DNA of 64,000 bases from Actinopolyspora xinjiangensis (GTDB lineage: Bacteria > Actinomycetota > Actinomycetes > Mycobacteriales > Pseudonocardiaceae). The stretch is taken from NCBI RefSeq assembly GCF_900104475.1, contig NZ_FNJR01000001.1, forward strand, positions 1-64,000. The letters are read 5' to 3'. Shown piece after piece: positions 21,623 through 30,289 of the stretch. A program made the position numbers and the translations under genes. Below the pieces are notes generated by a model that had not been told where the DNA came from, did no database searches, and was given only the letters and a program-made list of their open reading frames with translations. The stretch's first letter is position 1; each line of letters starts with the position of its first letter.

Positions 21623-21991
21623 CTACTCCTGGCCGGGATCGGGCAGCGCGCGCAGGTGACCGCGCCTGCTTCCGCCCCCGTGGAGCCCCGCCGAGTCAGC
21701 GGGGTCGGAGCGCCCGGCTTCCCGAACGGCCTCGGCCAGCGCGGTGAGGTCGTCCTCGGATGGCTGGTCCGCCGCGAACTCGCCCTCGTGGCGCACGACG
21801 TGCCACCCCTTCGGGACGGTCAACCGCAGCGCGTGCTCTTCGCAGAGGTCGTAACTGTGGGGTTCGGCATAGGTCGCCAGCGGCCCGACCACTGCGGTCG
21901 AATCCGCATAGGCATAGGTCAGCGTCGCTACCGCCGGCTCGGTGCACCCGGTTCGAGAGCAACGCCTCACGCTCCGCACGCCTGGCACCAT
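21623..21991 (-). CDS. DUF3499 family protein
   Basis: A 122-residue protein matching the actinobacterial DUF3499 family (Rv3258c by context). It opens with SVRRCSRTGCTEPAVATLTY, a zinc-ribbon-like CxxxxC, then SYDLCEEHALRLTVPKGWHV with a CEEH motif that supplies the remaining likely metal ligands (Cys/His, about residues 52-55). The C-terminal 50 residues are disordered. It starts with ATG 5 nt after AAGG; GTG 21979 is an alternative four residues later. The function is unknown. It is divergent from the zincin-like gene. Confidence 0.85.
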   Translation of the reverse strand: MVPGVRSVRRCSRTGCTEPAVATLTYAYADSTAVVGPLATYAEPHSYDLCEEHALRLTVPKGWHVVRHEGEFAADQPSEDDLTALAEAVREAGRSDPADSAGLHGGGSRRGHLRALPDPGQE

Positions 21992-22243
21992 AGCGCCCTT
22001 GTCACGCCCGCACCCGACGGCACGCGGAAAAACGGCCGGAATAACCCGATAAGGGAATTGCCACCGAGGGCTCACCACGAAAAAGCGGCACCGTGCGCTG
22101 CGTTGATCATCATCTTGGTGAAGTTGCGCACTCCCGCGAAACGGTGATCGGGAAGTGTCCGGAACGTATCGTGCGAACACGTCGGGTAGTCGCCGGTGCG
22201 GGCTCGATTCCGTAGTCCGCTCGCCGCGGAGTATCCTCACCGC

Positions 22244-22717
22244 GTGGTGACCACACGGCAGGCTCGACAGCGAACCGGGAAGCGACGGGACCGACGTGGC
22301 CGCGGTATGCGCGGCCCGCTCTATCCGTCCTCGGTACCGGCCGCGCGGAGTCGTTCCCAACGGTTCGACGCGCTGGTACTGGAGGCCCTCGAACCGATCG
22401 AGCAGCGGTGGCACACCGAGCTCACCCAGCTCGACGTGGCCGTGGACGAGGTCCCGGAGGTGGACGTGACGTCACCGGAGACCGTGGTCTGGGGCGACGA
22501 CATGGTCGTGGACTCCAACGTGCCGCTGGCCCGGCTCGTTCCCGCGAGCGCGGATCGCCGGGGTGAACCCACCCGGGCGCGGATCGTGCTGTACCGGCGT
22601 CCGCTGGAGGCCCGCGCCCGCAACGGCACTGACCTGGCGGACCTGCTGCACGACGTGCTGGTGGAGCAGATCGCCAGCTACCTCGGACTCGATCCCGGCG
22701 TGATCGACGGCAACTGA
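22244..22717 (+). CDS. Zincin-like metallopeptidase-family protein, degenerate motif
   Basis: A 157-residue protein of the DUF1025/metallopeptidase family found here in actinobacteria (Rv3259 by context). It has a basic N-terminus, a central strand region, and a C-terminal helix LLHDVLVEQIASYLGLDPG. Classical members carry HExxHxxG there; in this protein the sequence is HDVLVEQ, so the second ligand helix position and the catalytic glutamate are shifted or lost (H136 then D137). It may not be an active protease. The start is uncertain: GTG 22244 is chosen, with GTG 22247 and ATG 22307 possible. Confidence 0.75.
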   Translation: MVTTRQARQRTGKRRDRRGRGMRGPLYPSSVPAARSRSQRFDALVLEALEPIEQRWHTELTQLDVAVDEVPEVDVTSPETVVWGDDMVVDSNVPLARLVPASADRRGEPTRARIVLYRRPLEARARNGTDLADLLHDVLVEQIASYLGLDPGVIDGN

Positions 22718-22834
22718 ACCGGTGCGGTACCAGTCCGCCCTCTCGGCGGGTCACTCCCTCGACGGCACCACTGGCACGGCTCTCCCCACGACGAGGCCGC
22801 GACGTCGGGGAGTCAACACGACCTCGGGCCTCCT

Positions 22835-22861
22835 CGCGGGGACCGCACCGGAGACCCCGCG
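22835..22861. terminator. Hairpin in convergent region
   Basis: CGCGGGG (22835-22841) and CCCCGCG (22855-22861) around a 13-nt loop lie between the convergent stops of the zincin-like gene and the giant glycosyltransferase. It could terminate either transcript. Confidence 0.35.
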
Positions 22862-22915
22862 GCGGTTCCGTGGCGGGAGTGGTCGGGATTCGACACCGTC
22901 GCGCCCCCGGGTGCG

Positions 22916-22935
22916 CGGCGATCTCGCGAGAAATC
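22916..22935 (-). terminator. Palindromic GATTTCTCGCG motif after the giant GT2 gene
   Basis: On the minus strand this is GATTTCTCGCGAGATCGCCG, 25 nt beyond the stop of the glycosyltransferase and centred on the perfect palindrome TCTCGCGAGA. It differs by one base from 38647-38666, which also follows a stop codon. The location suggests a terminator or a REP-like repeat. Confidence 0.45.
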
Positions 22936-22959
22936 GACACCGCGCGGGGCGACGCCGTC

Positions 22960-25900
22960 TCAGTGTTCCGTGGGGTTCTCCCGTTGCCGTCGACCGCGAC
23001 CGGGGAACGCACCGATCAGCGTGAACAGGATCGCGGCCGCCTGCAGAGTCAGCAGGCTCGTGCGCGGGACGGCGGTGAAACCGATCCGCACCTGTGATGC
23101 CGTCTCCGGCAGCGGCACGGCCACCTGATCGCCCCAGCCGGTGGCCAGCCCGACGCTCGACCCGTCGACGCGTGCCCACCAGCCGGGCTCGCGCTGGGCG
23201 GCGAGCAACAGCACCCTGCCGGGGCCACCCCTGGAGACCCGAATCGTCACGTGGGGCAATCGGGTCGATATCCCGATCGGCCGAGCCCTCGGGCGCGGGG
23301 AGACGTCCTCGCGCGCGTTCCGGGCCAGCGCGGGCCCCAGCAGTGCGACCGGGGTGTGCGGGCGCAGGACCCGAAACACCTTCCCCGCGTCCCGGAAGTC
23401 CCCGGCCACCGCGACGCTCTCCCCCGCCGAAGCCGCGAACCTCGCCGAACGGCTCGCCCCTGGAACCGCGATGCGGCCCACGCCCCTGGAGGCTGCTGCC
23501 GCCACACCGGAGCGGACCCGTCTCGACTCCCCCGAGAGCAGGTCCACCTGGATCTCCGACAGCGCGGCGACAGCACCGGGGGCCGGGGGCAGGGAGGCGC
23601 TCCCGAAGTGAGCACGCCGCTCGGGCGTGAGTCGCGGCGCCCCGGAGCCGGGCCGCAGCTTCAACCAGTAACCGGTGTTCCCCTCGGACGGCGGGACCTC
23701 GGGCACCGGGCGCAGCGGACCGGAACGCGCCGTGAACAACGTTCCGAGCGCCAACGGCAGCAGCGCCACGAGGGCGGCTCCACCGAGCAGCCGTCGCGGG
23801 GCGGGCACGCGGAGCGACCACCTCCCCGGCCCGGCGAGGCTCACCAGCACGACCCAGAGCAGCCCGCAGGCGGTCAGCAGCAGCGGCCCCCCGGCCCACC
23901 CGGTGCTGGGGGCGCCGCCGAGCAGAGGCGGCAGAGCCGTCCCCGAGACGGCCAGGGCCGCACCCCATCCGACGACGGCGACCACCGCTCCGGGCAACGC
24001 GGCACGGCCGGGCTTCCGGAGCACGAGCAGCACCACCGCGCAGAGCGGCAGCAGCACGGCGGTCCAGCCCCACGCCGAGCCTCCGGGGTTCAGGGCCAGC
24101 GGGGACAGCCCCGCGGCCTCCTCGGCAACCGGCGCGCCCGGGGCGTGCCAGAGGATCTCGGGATGCCGCAGCACGGCAGCGGGCCACGGCAGCAGGCAGG
24201 CGAGCGGCAACAGCACGAAGGAGGCCAGCCCGGCCAGTCTGCGCACCCCTCCGGCCGGGACGGCGGGCGGGCAGAGGAACCCCACCACAGCCAGCAGCAC
24301 CAGCAGCACGTACGTGCCGGGGGCGAAGGCGGCGAGCACGGCCGCACCGAGGGCGGTACGACAGGCGGTCCCCAGCCAGTTCGGACGCCCGACCACGCGG
24401 CTCGGGGCCAGCCCCAACAACCCGGCGGCGCCCGCCAGCAGGGGCGGGAGCAGCACGTGCGCCACCACCGTGTCGAGGCGTCCGTGCACGGCTCCGGCCA
24501 TGCCGAGCGGCAGCAGCGCGTAGCCTGCTGCGGCCGAGGCTCGCCAGGCGCGGGAAACCGGGATCGGGCGGCAGGCCAGGTAGGCAGCCAGCCCCGCCAC
24601 GGGCAGCTGTGCCAGCAGCATCAGCGCGACCGCGGCTGGCGGTCCGCCGAACGGAGCCAGCAGCCCACCCGCCAGCCCCAGCACCAGCAGCGTCGCTGGG
24701 GCGGGTGCTCCGGTCCCCCCGTGGACCGGGTGCCACGCGGCGAGGTAGCTCGACCACACCCGTTCGAGGTCGGCGGTGGGCAGCAGCCTGCCGCCGTGCA
24801 ACTCGGTGGCCATCCGGGAGGTCTCGGCGAACAGCCCGTGCGCGAGCAGCGCGAACAGCGTGAGCCCGACCAGCAGCACCACGGGTGGGTTCAGCAGCAG
24901 CTCGCGGAGCACCCGTCGCCGGTCCACCGGCACGAACACCAGTTCGCCGGAAAGGCTCGGCGCCCCTGTCCCACCGGAGCGGGGCGCGGGGGTGGGGCGG
25001 GGGGCTGTCCGGTCCTCGTCCTCGGAATCGCCGTCGGCGGCCTCGGGAACCGGGACCACCACCGGATCGCTGGGTCTGCGCAGCCCCGTCGCGGAGCGCC
25101 TGCGCCCACTCCCCGAACCCAGCGCCCCGTCCGGCAGCGCGTCCGGTCCGTGCCTGACGGGCTCGTCCCTTCGGGGGACGCCGGTTGGGACCACGCTCGG
25201 CCGTTCCCGCCCGACCAGGGCATCGTGCCGCACCCGGTCGCGGACCACCCTGGCGTAGCCGGTCAGCACGGCGTCGCGTATCCGGTCCCGACGCCCGGTC
25301 AGCAGCCCGCGCACCCCGTTGCTCGACGCGGGGTCCCTGCCGTGGGAGCTCCGGGCGGTGCGGAGGTCCAGTCGCCCGGTCAGCAGCCCGGCTCCCATCC
25401 GGAGCTCGGCGAGCGCCTCGGTCGGTCGGCCCGTCACGAACAGGAGCAGGGCGCGCGGCAGTGCGAACAGCAGCAGGCGCGGCACTCCGAGCCGGTAGGC
25501 CCGCTGCCCGACGTTGGCCAGATAGGTCCGCACCTCGCCGCGACGACGTGCGGTCGCCCCCGCCACAGTGGATCGCCCACCCGACGTGGCGGAGCCGTGT
25601 TCGCCACCGCGCGAGGAGCTCGCGTGTCGCATGCGAGCGCCGGGAACGCAGAGCACGAGGCGGCCGGTGGCGTTGACCCGCCACCCGAGGTCGACTTCCG
25701 CGCAGGAAACCGGCAGCCGCTCGTCGAAACCGTCGAGCTCGTCGAACACCTCCCGCCGTACGAGCGCGCACGCCGAGGAGACCGCCAGCACTTCGGAGAC
25801 CTGCAACGCCGAGTCGGGATCGACCCGTCCGGCGCCGAGCGCCGGATCCAGGCCGGGCGTGCGGGGGCCGGTGCGGACTCGGCCCGAGGTGTCCATGGAC

Positions 25901-26379
25901 AGCCCCGCGTCGGTGACCAACCGGGGATCGTCCCAGTCCAACCCCAACGGGCCGAGCGCGGCAGCCGAGGGGTCCCCCTCGGCCACCCGGAGCAGTGTCT
26001 CCAGGCAGTCGGGTTCCGGGGCCGCGTCGTCGTACAGCAGCCACAACCAGCCACCGGGGTCGCCCCAGCGCTGTTCGGCGTGCCGCACCGCCCGGTCCAC
26101 GGCCGCACCGAGACCGGTGTCGTTCTCGAGGGTGATCACCCCGTTCAGCGCTCCCGACCGCTCGGGGTCCGCCTCCGCCGCGAGCAGCTCGGCGGTGTCG
26201 TCGGTCGTGCCGACGTCCACCGCCAGGAAATGCCGGGGGCGTACCGTCAGACGCCGCAGCGCCGTCAGCACGTCCGGCAACCGCTCAGCACCCCGGCGAC
26301 ACACCAGCACCGCCAGCACCGGTGCCGTGCTCGCGCGGGGATCACCGCTCGTGTCCGCGGTGGGACGTAATCCGGCCAC
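22960..26379 (-). CDS. Giant membrane glycosyltransferase, GT2 family
   Basis: A 1139-residue protein. An N-terminal GT2 domain (about 20-290) starts APVLAVLVCRRGAERLPDVL, has the acidic LWLLYDDAAPEPDCLETLL (about 113-131) in place of a canonical DxD, and the acceptor-side SCAEVDLGWRVNATGR. A basic, disordered linker (about 300-480) leads to a long polytopic membrane block with many Leu/Ala helices (about 490-960) and a C-terminal extracytoplasmic beta-rich region before a final helix and RGRRQRENPTEH. This architecture is that of large actinobacterial polyprenyl-sugar-dependent glycosyltransferases beside whiB. The start is GTG after GGGAGGAG. Confidence 0.85.
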   Translation of the reverse strand: MAGLRPTADTSGDPRASTAPVLAVLVCRRGAERLPDVLTALRRLTVRPRHFLAVDVGTTDDTAELLAAEADPERSGALNGVITLENDTGLGAAVDRAVRHAEQRWGDPGGWLWLLYDDAAPEPDCLETLLRVAEGDPSAAALGPLGLDWDDPRLVTDAGLSMDTSGRVRTGPRTPGLDPALGAGRVDPDSALQVSEVLAVSSACALVRREVFDELDGFDERLPVSCAEVDLGWRVNATGRLVLCVPGARMRHASSSRGGEHGSATSGGRSTVAGATARRRGEVRTYLANVGQRAYRLGVPRLLLFALPRALLLFVTGRPTEALAELRMGAGLLTGRLDLRTARSSHGRDPASSNGVRGLLTGRRDRIRDAVLTGYARVVRDRVRHDALVGRERPSVVPTGVPRRDEPVRHGPDALPDGALGSGSGRRRSATGLRRPSDPVVVPVPEAADGDSEDEDRTAPRPTPAPRSGGTGAPSLSGELVFVPVDRRRVLRELLLNPPVVLLVGLTLFALLAHGLFAETSRMATELHGGRLLPTADLERVWSSYLAAWHPVHGGTGAPAPATLLVLGLAGGLLAPFGGPPAAVALMLLAQLPVAGLAAYLACRPIPVSRAWRASAAAGYALLPLGMAGAVHGRLDTVVAHVLLPPLLAGAAGLLGLAPSRVVGRPNWLGTACRTALGAAVLAAFAPGTYVLLVLLAVVGFLCPPAVPAGGVRRLAGLASFVLLPLACLLPWPAAVLRHPEILWHAPGAPVAEEAAGLSPLALNPGGSAWGWTAVLLPLCAVVLLVLRKPGRAALPGAVVAVVGWGAALAVSGTALPPLLGGAPSTGWAGGPLLLTACGLLWVVLVSLAGPGRWSLRVPAPRRLLGGAALVALLPLALGTLFTARSGPLRPVPEVPPSEGNTGYWLKLRPGSGAPRLTPERRAHFGSASLPPAPGAVAALSEIQVDLLSGESRRVRSGVAAAASRGVGRIAVPGASRSARFAASAGESVAVAGDFRDAGKVFRVLRPHTPVALLGPALARNAREDVSPRPRARPIGISTRLPHVTIRVSRGGPGRVLLLAAQREPGWWARVDGSSVGLATGWGDQVAVPLPETASQVRIGFTAVPRTSLLTLQAAAILFTLIGAFPGRGRRQRENPTEH

Positions 26380-26730
26380 CGTCTCCTCCCGCGTGCCGTG
26401 GTCCGATCACCGCACGACAGTAATGGACGAGCACGCGTTCGGGGACACGCTGCTACCGACCGGTAGGAGTTCGTTGTCTCCGCCCGTGGAACGGGGCACC
26501 CGACGGATCGAGACCGGATGCCGGTCTCCGCTCATGGACCGGTGGTGCTCCTCGGCACGAGGGCACCGAACGACCGGCGGACCCGCGGCACCGCGGACTC
26601 CCCCGAGCGCGCTGCCGCGAGGACGGCCCCGAGGTGGGTGTGGTTCCCACTCGGTGTCGGGCACCGGCTCACGAGCCGGTGGAAGCTCGAACCGCTCGAT
26701 CCCTTCGGCGATCCGGACGGAGGTGGCCGG
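26380..26730. other. Intergenic region, whiB to giant GT2
   Basis: About 350 bp with no credible gene, on the minus strand between the whiB stop and the GT2 start. It contains a short perfect inverted repeat CTACCG-AC-CGGTAG (26453-26466), 74-87 nt before the GT2 start, a possible operator or weak hairpin. Confidence 0.45.
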
Positions 26731-27042
26731 TCAACTGGCCTGACGTTTGAGCCTGCGCCGCTCCCGTTCGGAAAGTCCTCCCCAGATGCCGAACCTCTCG
26801 TCGTGCTCCAGGGCGTATTCGAGGCATTCCGAACGTACTTCGCATCCGGCGCAAATACGTTTCGCTTCGCGAGTGGAACCGCCCTTTTCGGGAAAGAACG
26901 CCTCCGGATCGGTCTGCGCGCACAGTGCGCGCTCCTGCCAGTCCTGATCTTCTTCCGCGTCGATCAATCCGGCCAGAATGTCGAGCTCGCCGACGCGAGC
27001 GTCATCCCCCGCCGACAGACCTTCCCGCTCGGTCCGCAACAT
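26731..27042 (-). CDS. WhiB-family transcriptional regulator (WhiB2/WhmD-like)
   Basis: A 103-residue iron-sulfur regulator. The four cluster cysteines are C41, C64, C67 and C73 (CAGC core), followed by the turn GIWGG (85-89) and a basic RERRRLKRQ tail that contacts DNA or sigma factor. The position beside the pmm/manA group and fbiA matches whiB2 (Rv3260c), whose orthologs control septation and sporulation division with WhiA. The ATG has an outstanding ribosome binding site (GGGGGAGG, 5 nt away), and an upstream in-frame extension is rejected for that reason. Regulation is probably through the 400-bp upstream region. Confidence 0.93.
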   Translation of the reverse strand: MLRTEREGLSAGDDARVGELDILAGLIDAEEDQDWQERALCAQTDPEAFFPEKGGSTREAKRICAGCEVRSECLEYALEHDERFGIWGGLSERERRRLKRQAS

Positions 27043-27448
27043 TTGAACCTCCCCCGTTAAATTTTTCCGTACCCGCGGCCCTCCCCAGGACACGCGGGAC
27101 GTGAGGAACCGGATCACCGGTTCGACGTGGCCGGAACTCCGGCCGCCGGGCGAAAAACGCGATCACGCCGTCGCGGCTCACCCGACCGTGCGCTCACCGG
27201 GCCTCCCGTCACCCGGCACCACCGTTCAGGTGATCGATTTCCCCATCCCACCGAGTAAACCGATCAATCTTTCCGGCGGTAAATAACACCAATGTGATTA
27301 CACCTGTGTAGCCCGCCACGGTCAAGCGGAGACCATCCCGTGGAGGGACGGTTCCGCCCACCGAAGGAGCACATTGAGGTAACCGGAAAAGACTCATGGG
27401 GATACTCCGTTCGGCCTGCTCAAGATCCCGGATCTAGGAATACCACCG
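27043..27448. promoter_or_regulatory. Divergent regulatory region of whiB and M50 protease gene
   Basis: About 400 bp with no credible gene. A relatively AT-rich patch (about 27235-27310) holds an inverted repeat TACAC-CT-GTGTA (27299-27310) and, on the minus strand, two direct repeats GGTGTAAT and GGTGTTAT about 14 nt apart. These are candidate operator half-sites for whiB. The repeat resembles a BldD-type site but its spacer is one base too long. Confidence 0.45.
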
Positions 27449-28240
27449 ATGCGACGACGGCGCCCGGCGAACGGCGGGGAGACTGGAGGGGTGAGAAACA
27501 CCGCGACGCGCATCAGCCCACTGTTCCTGGCCCTGCTCGGCGCCACGGTCCTCGGCGGCGTGCTGGCCACACTGGACAACCGGGCGCTGGTCATCACCGG
27601 AGTCGTACTGATCGTGCTCGGCGGCTGGGCCACCTCGCTGTGCCTGCACGAGTTCGGGCACGCGGTCGCCGCGCTGCGCGGCGGTGACCGCGAGGTACGG
27701 GCCAAGGGCTACCTCACGCTCGACCCGAGGCACTACACCGACCCGGTGCTCAGTCTGCTGCTGCCGATCCTGTTCGTGCTCATCGGCGGCATCCCGCTGC
27801 CGGGCGGGGCGGTGTGGATCAACCACGCCGCGCTGCGCTCCAAACAGGACGAGGCGAAGGTCTCGCTGGCCGGGCCGGCGATGAACCTGCTGCTGGGGAT
27901 CGGGCTGACCGCCTCGGTCGCCACGATCGAGATGCCGCTCGGGCTGGCAGCCGGGTTGTCCTACCTGGCCTTCCTGCAGGTGATCGCCTTCGTGCTCAAC
28001 ATCCTGCCGATCCCCGGCCTGGACGGCTACGGTGCCATCGAGCCCTGGCTCTCGCCCAAGGCTCGGCACTTCGGCGAGCAGGCCCGCCCGTGGGCGCCGC
28101 TGGGCATCGTGCTGGTCCTGTTCGTCATCCCCGGCGCGAGCTACGTCTTCTTCAGCGGGGCCGAGGCGCTGTTCACAGCGGTGGGCGGCAGCGAACGGCT
28201 CTACGTGGAGGGCTACCTGTACTTCAGGTTCTGGGAGTGA
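27449..28240 (+). CDS. Site-2-protease-like M50 metalloprotease
   Basis: A 263-residue membrane protease. The zinc motif HEFGH (in LCLHEFGHAVAAL, about residues 70-80) lies in a transmembrane helix, and the third ligand is in NILPIPGLDGYGAIEPWL near 189-206, the NPxPxLDG-type motif of the M50 family. About six hydrophobic helices are present and there is no PDZ domain, so this is a short form. The substrate is unknown; relatives cleave anti-sigma factors or other membrane proteins. ATG 27449 is used; GTG 27491 is an alternative. Rv3259-Rv3263 synteny does not include it, so it is a local addition. Confidence 0.88.
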   Translation: MRRRRPANGGETGGVRNTATRISPLFLALLGATVLGGVLATLDNRALVITGVVLIVLGGWATSLCLHEFGHAVAALRGGDREVRAKGYLTLDPRHYTDPVLSLLLPILFVLIGGIPLPGGAVWINHAALRSKQDEAKVSLAGPAMNLLLGIGLTASVATIEMPLGLAAGLSYLAFLQVIAFVLNILPIPGLDGYGAIEPWLSPKARHFGEQARPWAPLGIVLVLFVIPGASYVFFSGAEALFTAVGGSERLYVEGYLYFRFWE

Positions 28241-28380
28241 TCCCGCCGGGTGCGGACTCCTCCTCGGTCCCGCGCCGGGCCGGGCCCGACGAGCTCGCTC
28301 CGACCGGGCCGCTCCCCCAGCAACCGGTTCGGGAGTACCGCCCCCTGGCGGGCCGAACCCTCCGCGCGGAAGCTGGTCCC

Positions 28381-29088
28381 ATGACGACGACTCTGATCAC
28401 GGGGGCGAACAAGGGGATCGGTTTCGAGGTCGCCCGGCGGCTCGTCGAGGCGGGCCACACCGTCCATCTGGGAAGCAGGGATCCGGAGCGCGGACGCCTG
28501 GCCGCCGAACGGCTGGGAGCACACCCGCTTGCCCTGGACGTCACCGACGACGCGTCCGTGACCGCCGCGGCCGGGGCCGTGGCGGCCGAGGGCGGGCTGG
28601 ACGTGCTGGTCAACAACGCGGGGGTCGAAGGCCGCACCGAGGACAACGAGGTGGTCGGCGCCACCGAGGCCACTGCCGAGCAGATGCGCGGGTTGTTCGA
28701 GACGAACGTGTTCGGCGTGGTGCGGGTCACCCACGCGTTCCTGCCGCTGCTGCGGCGCTCCTCCTCCCCGGTCGTGGTCAACGTCAGCAGCGGGCTGGCC
28801 TCGCTCGCCGGGGTCACCGATCCCGGAGCACCGACGTACTCCTACCCGGGCGTGGCCTACCCCGCTTCGAAGGCGGCGGTGAACATGATCACAGTGCAGT
28901 ACGCGAAGGCGCTGCCCGGGATGCGGATCAACGCGGTGGACCCCGGTTACACCGCGACCGACCTGAACGGCAACACCGGCACGCGTACCGTCGAGCAGGG
29001 CGCCGAGATCATCGTCCGCGCGGCGCTGCTCGGCCCCGACGGGCCGACCGGGGGCTACTTCGACGATGTGGGCCCGCTGCCCTGGTGA
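28381..29088 (+). CDS. Short-chain dehydrogenase/reductase
   Basis: A 235-residue classical SDR. The cofactor loop is TGANKGIG (residues 7-14), the NNAG motif is in VLVNNAGVEG (about 76-85), and the catalytic serine precedes YPASK, the YxxxK pair (about 160-164). It is most similar to carbonyl-reductase-like SDRs with TNVFGVVRVTHAF; the substrate is unknown. NADP(H) preference is suggested by the acidic-free second strand (LGSRDPERG). It stands alone, 140 bp after the protease gene and 190 bp before fbiA. Confidence 0.85.
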   Translation: MTTTLITGANKGIGFEVARRLVEAGHTVHLGSRDPERGRLAAERLGAHPLALDVTDDASVTAAAGAVAAEGGLDVLVNNAGVEGRTEDNEVVGATEATAEQMRGLFETNVFGVVRVTHAFLPLLRRSSSPVVVNVSSGLASLAGVTDPGAPTYSYPGVAYPASKAAVNMITVQYAKALPGMRINAVDPGYTATDLNGNTGTRTVEQGAEIIVRAALLGPDGPTGGYFDDVGPLPW

Positions 29089-29278
29089 GCACTCACGACC
29101 GAAGAGGTGAGCTCTCGCCTCGACCGGTCGATACCCCGGCGGGCGGGGCGTCGGCCGGACGACGAGGCCCGGCCAGGGCACTCCGGTGGGGGCTCGCCGA
29201 AAAGTCGGTCGGGCCGTGGCGCGGTTCTCGTTCCGGGTTCGACGTGGGCGCGACCCGACTCGTGGGAGGATTCGTCTC

Positions 29279-30289
29279 GTGAAGGTCGCAGTACTGGTCG
29301 GCGGAGTCGGTGGTGCGCAGTTCCTGCTCGGCGTCAAAACGGCCCTGGGGCTACCCGCGGTCGGCGAGCCCGAGCGGTCCTCGCCACACGAGATCTCCGC
29401 GATAGTCAACGTCGCCGACGACGTCTGGATGCACGGTCTGCGGGTGTGCCCGGACCTGGACACCTGCATGTACACCCTGGGTGGCGGTATCGACACCGCC
29501 AAGGGCTGGGGCCGCGAGGCGGAGACCTGGTCGGTCGCCGAGGAACTGGCCGCCTACGAGGCCGAGCCGACCTGGTTCGGGCTGGGGGACCGCGACATCG
29601 CCACCCACCTGATCCGCACCAGGATGCTGCGGGCGGGGTATCCGCTGTCGGAGATCACCGAGGCGCTGTGCGACCGGTGGCGCCCGGGGGTGCGGCTGCT
29701 GCCGGTCACCGACGACCGGGTCGAGACGCACGTGGCCATCGACGACCCGATGGGCTCGGGCGCGCGGGCGGTGCACTTCCAGGAGTGGTGGGTGCGCTAC
29801 GGCGCCAAGCCCGAGGCGGACGCGATCGTCCCGGTGGGGGCGGACGAGGCTACCGCTCACGAAGGGGCCACCAAGGCGATCACCGAGGCGGACGTCGTGC
29901 TGGTGGCACCGTCCAACCCGGTGGTCAGCATCGGGACGATGCTGGCCGTCCCCGGGGTGCGTGAGGCGCTGCGCGGCACCACCGCCGCCGTGGTGGGCCT
30001 CTCTCCGATCATCGGCGGCGGCGCGGTGCGCGGCATGGCCGACGCCTGCCTGCGCGCGATCGGGGTGAGCAGTACCGCCCAGGCGGTGGGCGAGCACTAC
30101 GGCTCCCGCTCCACGTCCGGCGAGGGCATCCTGGACGCCTGGCTGGTGCACAGCACGGACACCGCCCAGGTGCCCGGGGTGGCGACCCGTTCGGTTCCGC
30201 TGCTCATGTCGGACCCCGAGGCGAGCGCGGAGATGGTCCGGGCGGCGTTCGACATCGGTGGGGTCACGGCACCGGAGGTGGCGGGATGA
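29279..30289 (+). CDS. fbiA: 2-phospho-L-lactate transferase (CofD/FbiA)
   Basis: A 336-residue enzyme of coenzyme F420 synthesis that transfers a phospho-lactyl or phospho-enolpyruvyl moiety from the GDP/GPP-activated precursor to Fo. The family signatures are [17 protein letters not shown] (residues 3-19), [19 protein letters not shown] (about 44-62), and [13 protein letters not shown] (about 212-224). It starts with GTG 8 nt after GGGAGGA, which removes a 31-residue in-frame extension. The stop overlaps the fbiB start (ATGA), so the two are coupled. The position next to whiB and fbiB matches Rv3261. Confidence 0.95.
   Translation: MKVAVLVGGVGGAQFLLGVKTALGLPAVGEPERSSPHEISAIVNVADDVWMHGLRVCPDLDTCMYTLGGGIDTAKGWGREAETWSVAEELAAYEAEPTWFGLGDRDIATHLIRTRMLRAGYPLSEITEALCDRWRPGVRLLPVTDDRVETHVAIDDPMGSGARAVHFQEWWVRYGAKPEADAIVPVGADEATAHEGATKAITEADVVLVAPSNPVVSIGTMLAVPGVREALRGTTAAVVGLSPIIGGGAVRGMADACLRAIGVSSTAQAVGEHYGSRSTSGEGILDAWLVHSTDTAQVPGVATRSVPLLMSDPEASAEMVRAAFDIGGVTAPEVAG

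Noticed and set aside
22751-26370. Very long ORFs in both other frames over the giant GT2 gene
   Set aside because: Arg/Gly/Ala/Pro-rich shadows of the GT2 gene, with no domain or start signal.
26407-26664. An 85-residue ORF between whiB and GT2
   Set aside because: No ribosome binding site, no similarity, and Pro/Arg-rich composition typical of noncoding GC-rich DNA.
27299-27310. A BldD box
   Set aside because: The half-sites TACAC and GTGTA are spaced by two bases; the known consensus has one. Kept only as a generic inverted repeat.
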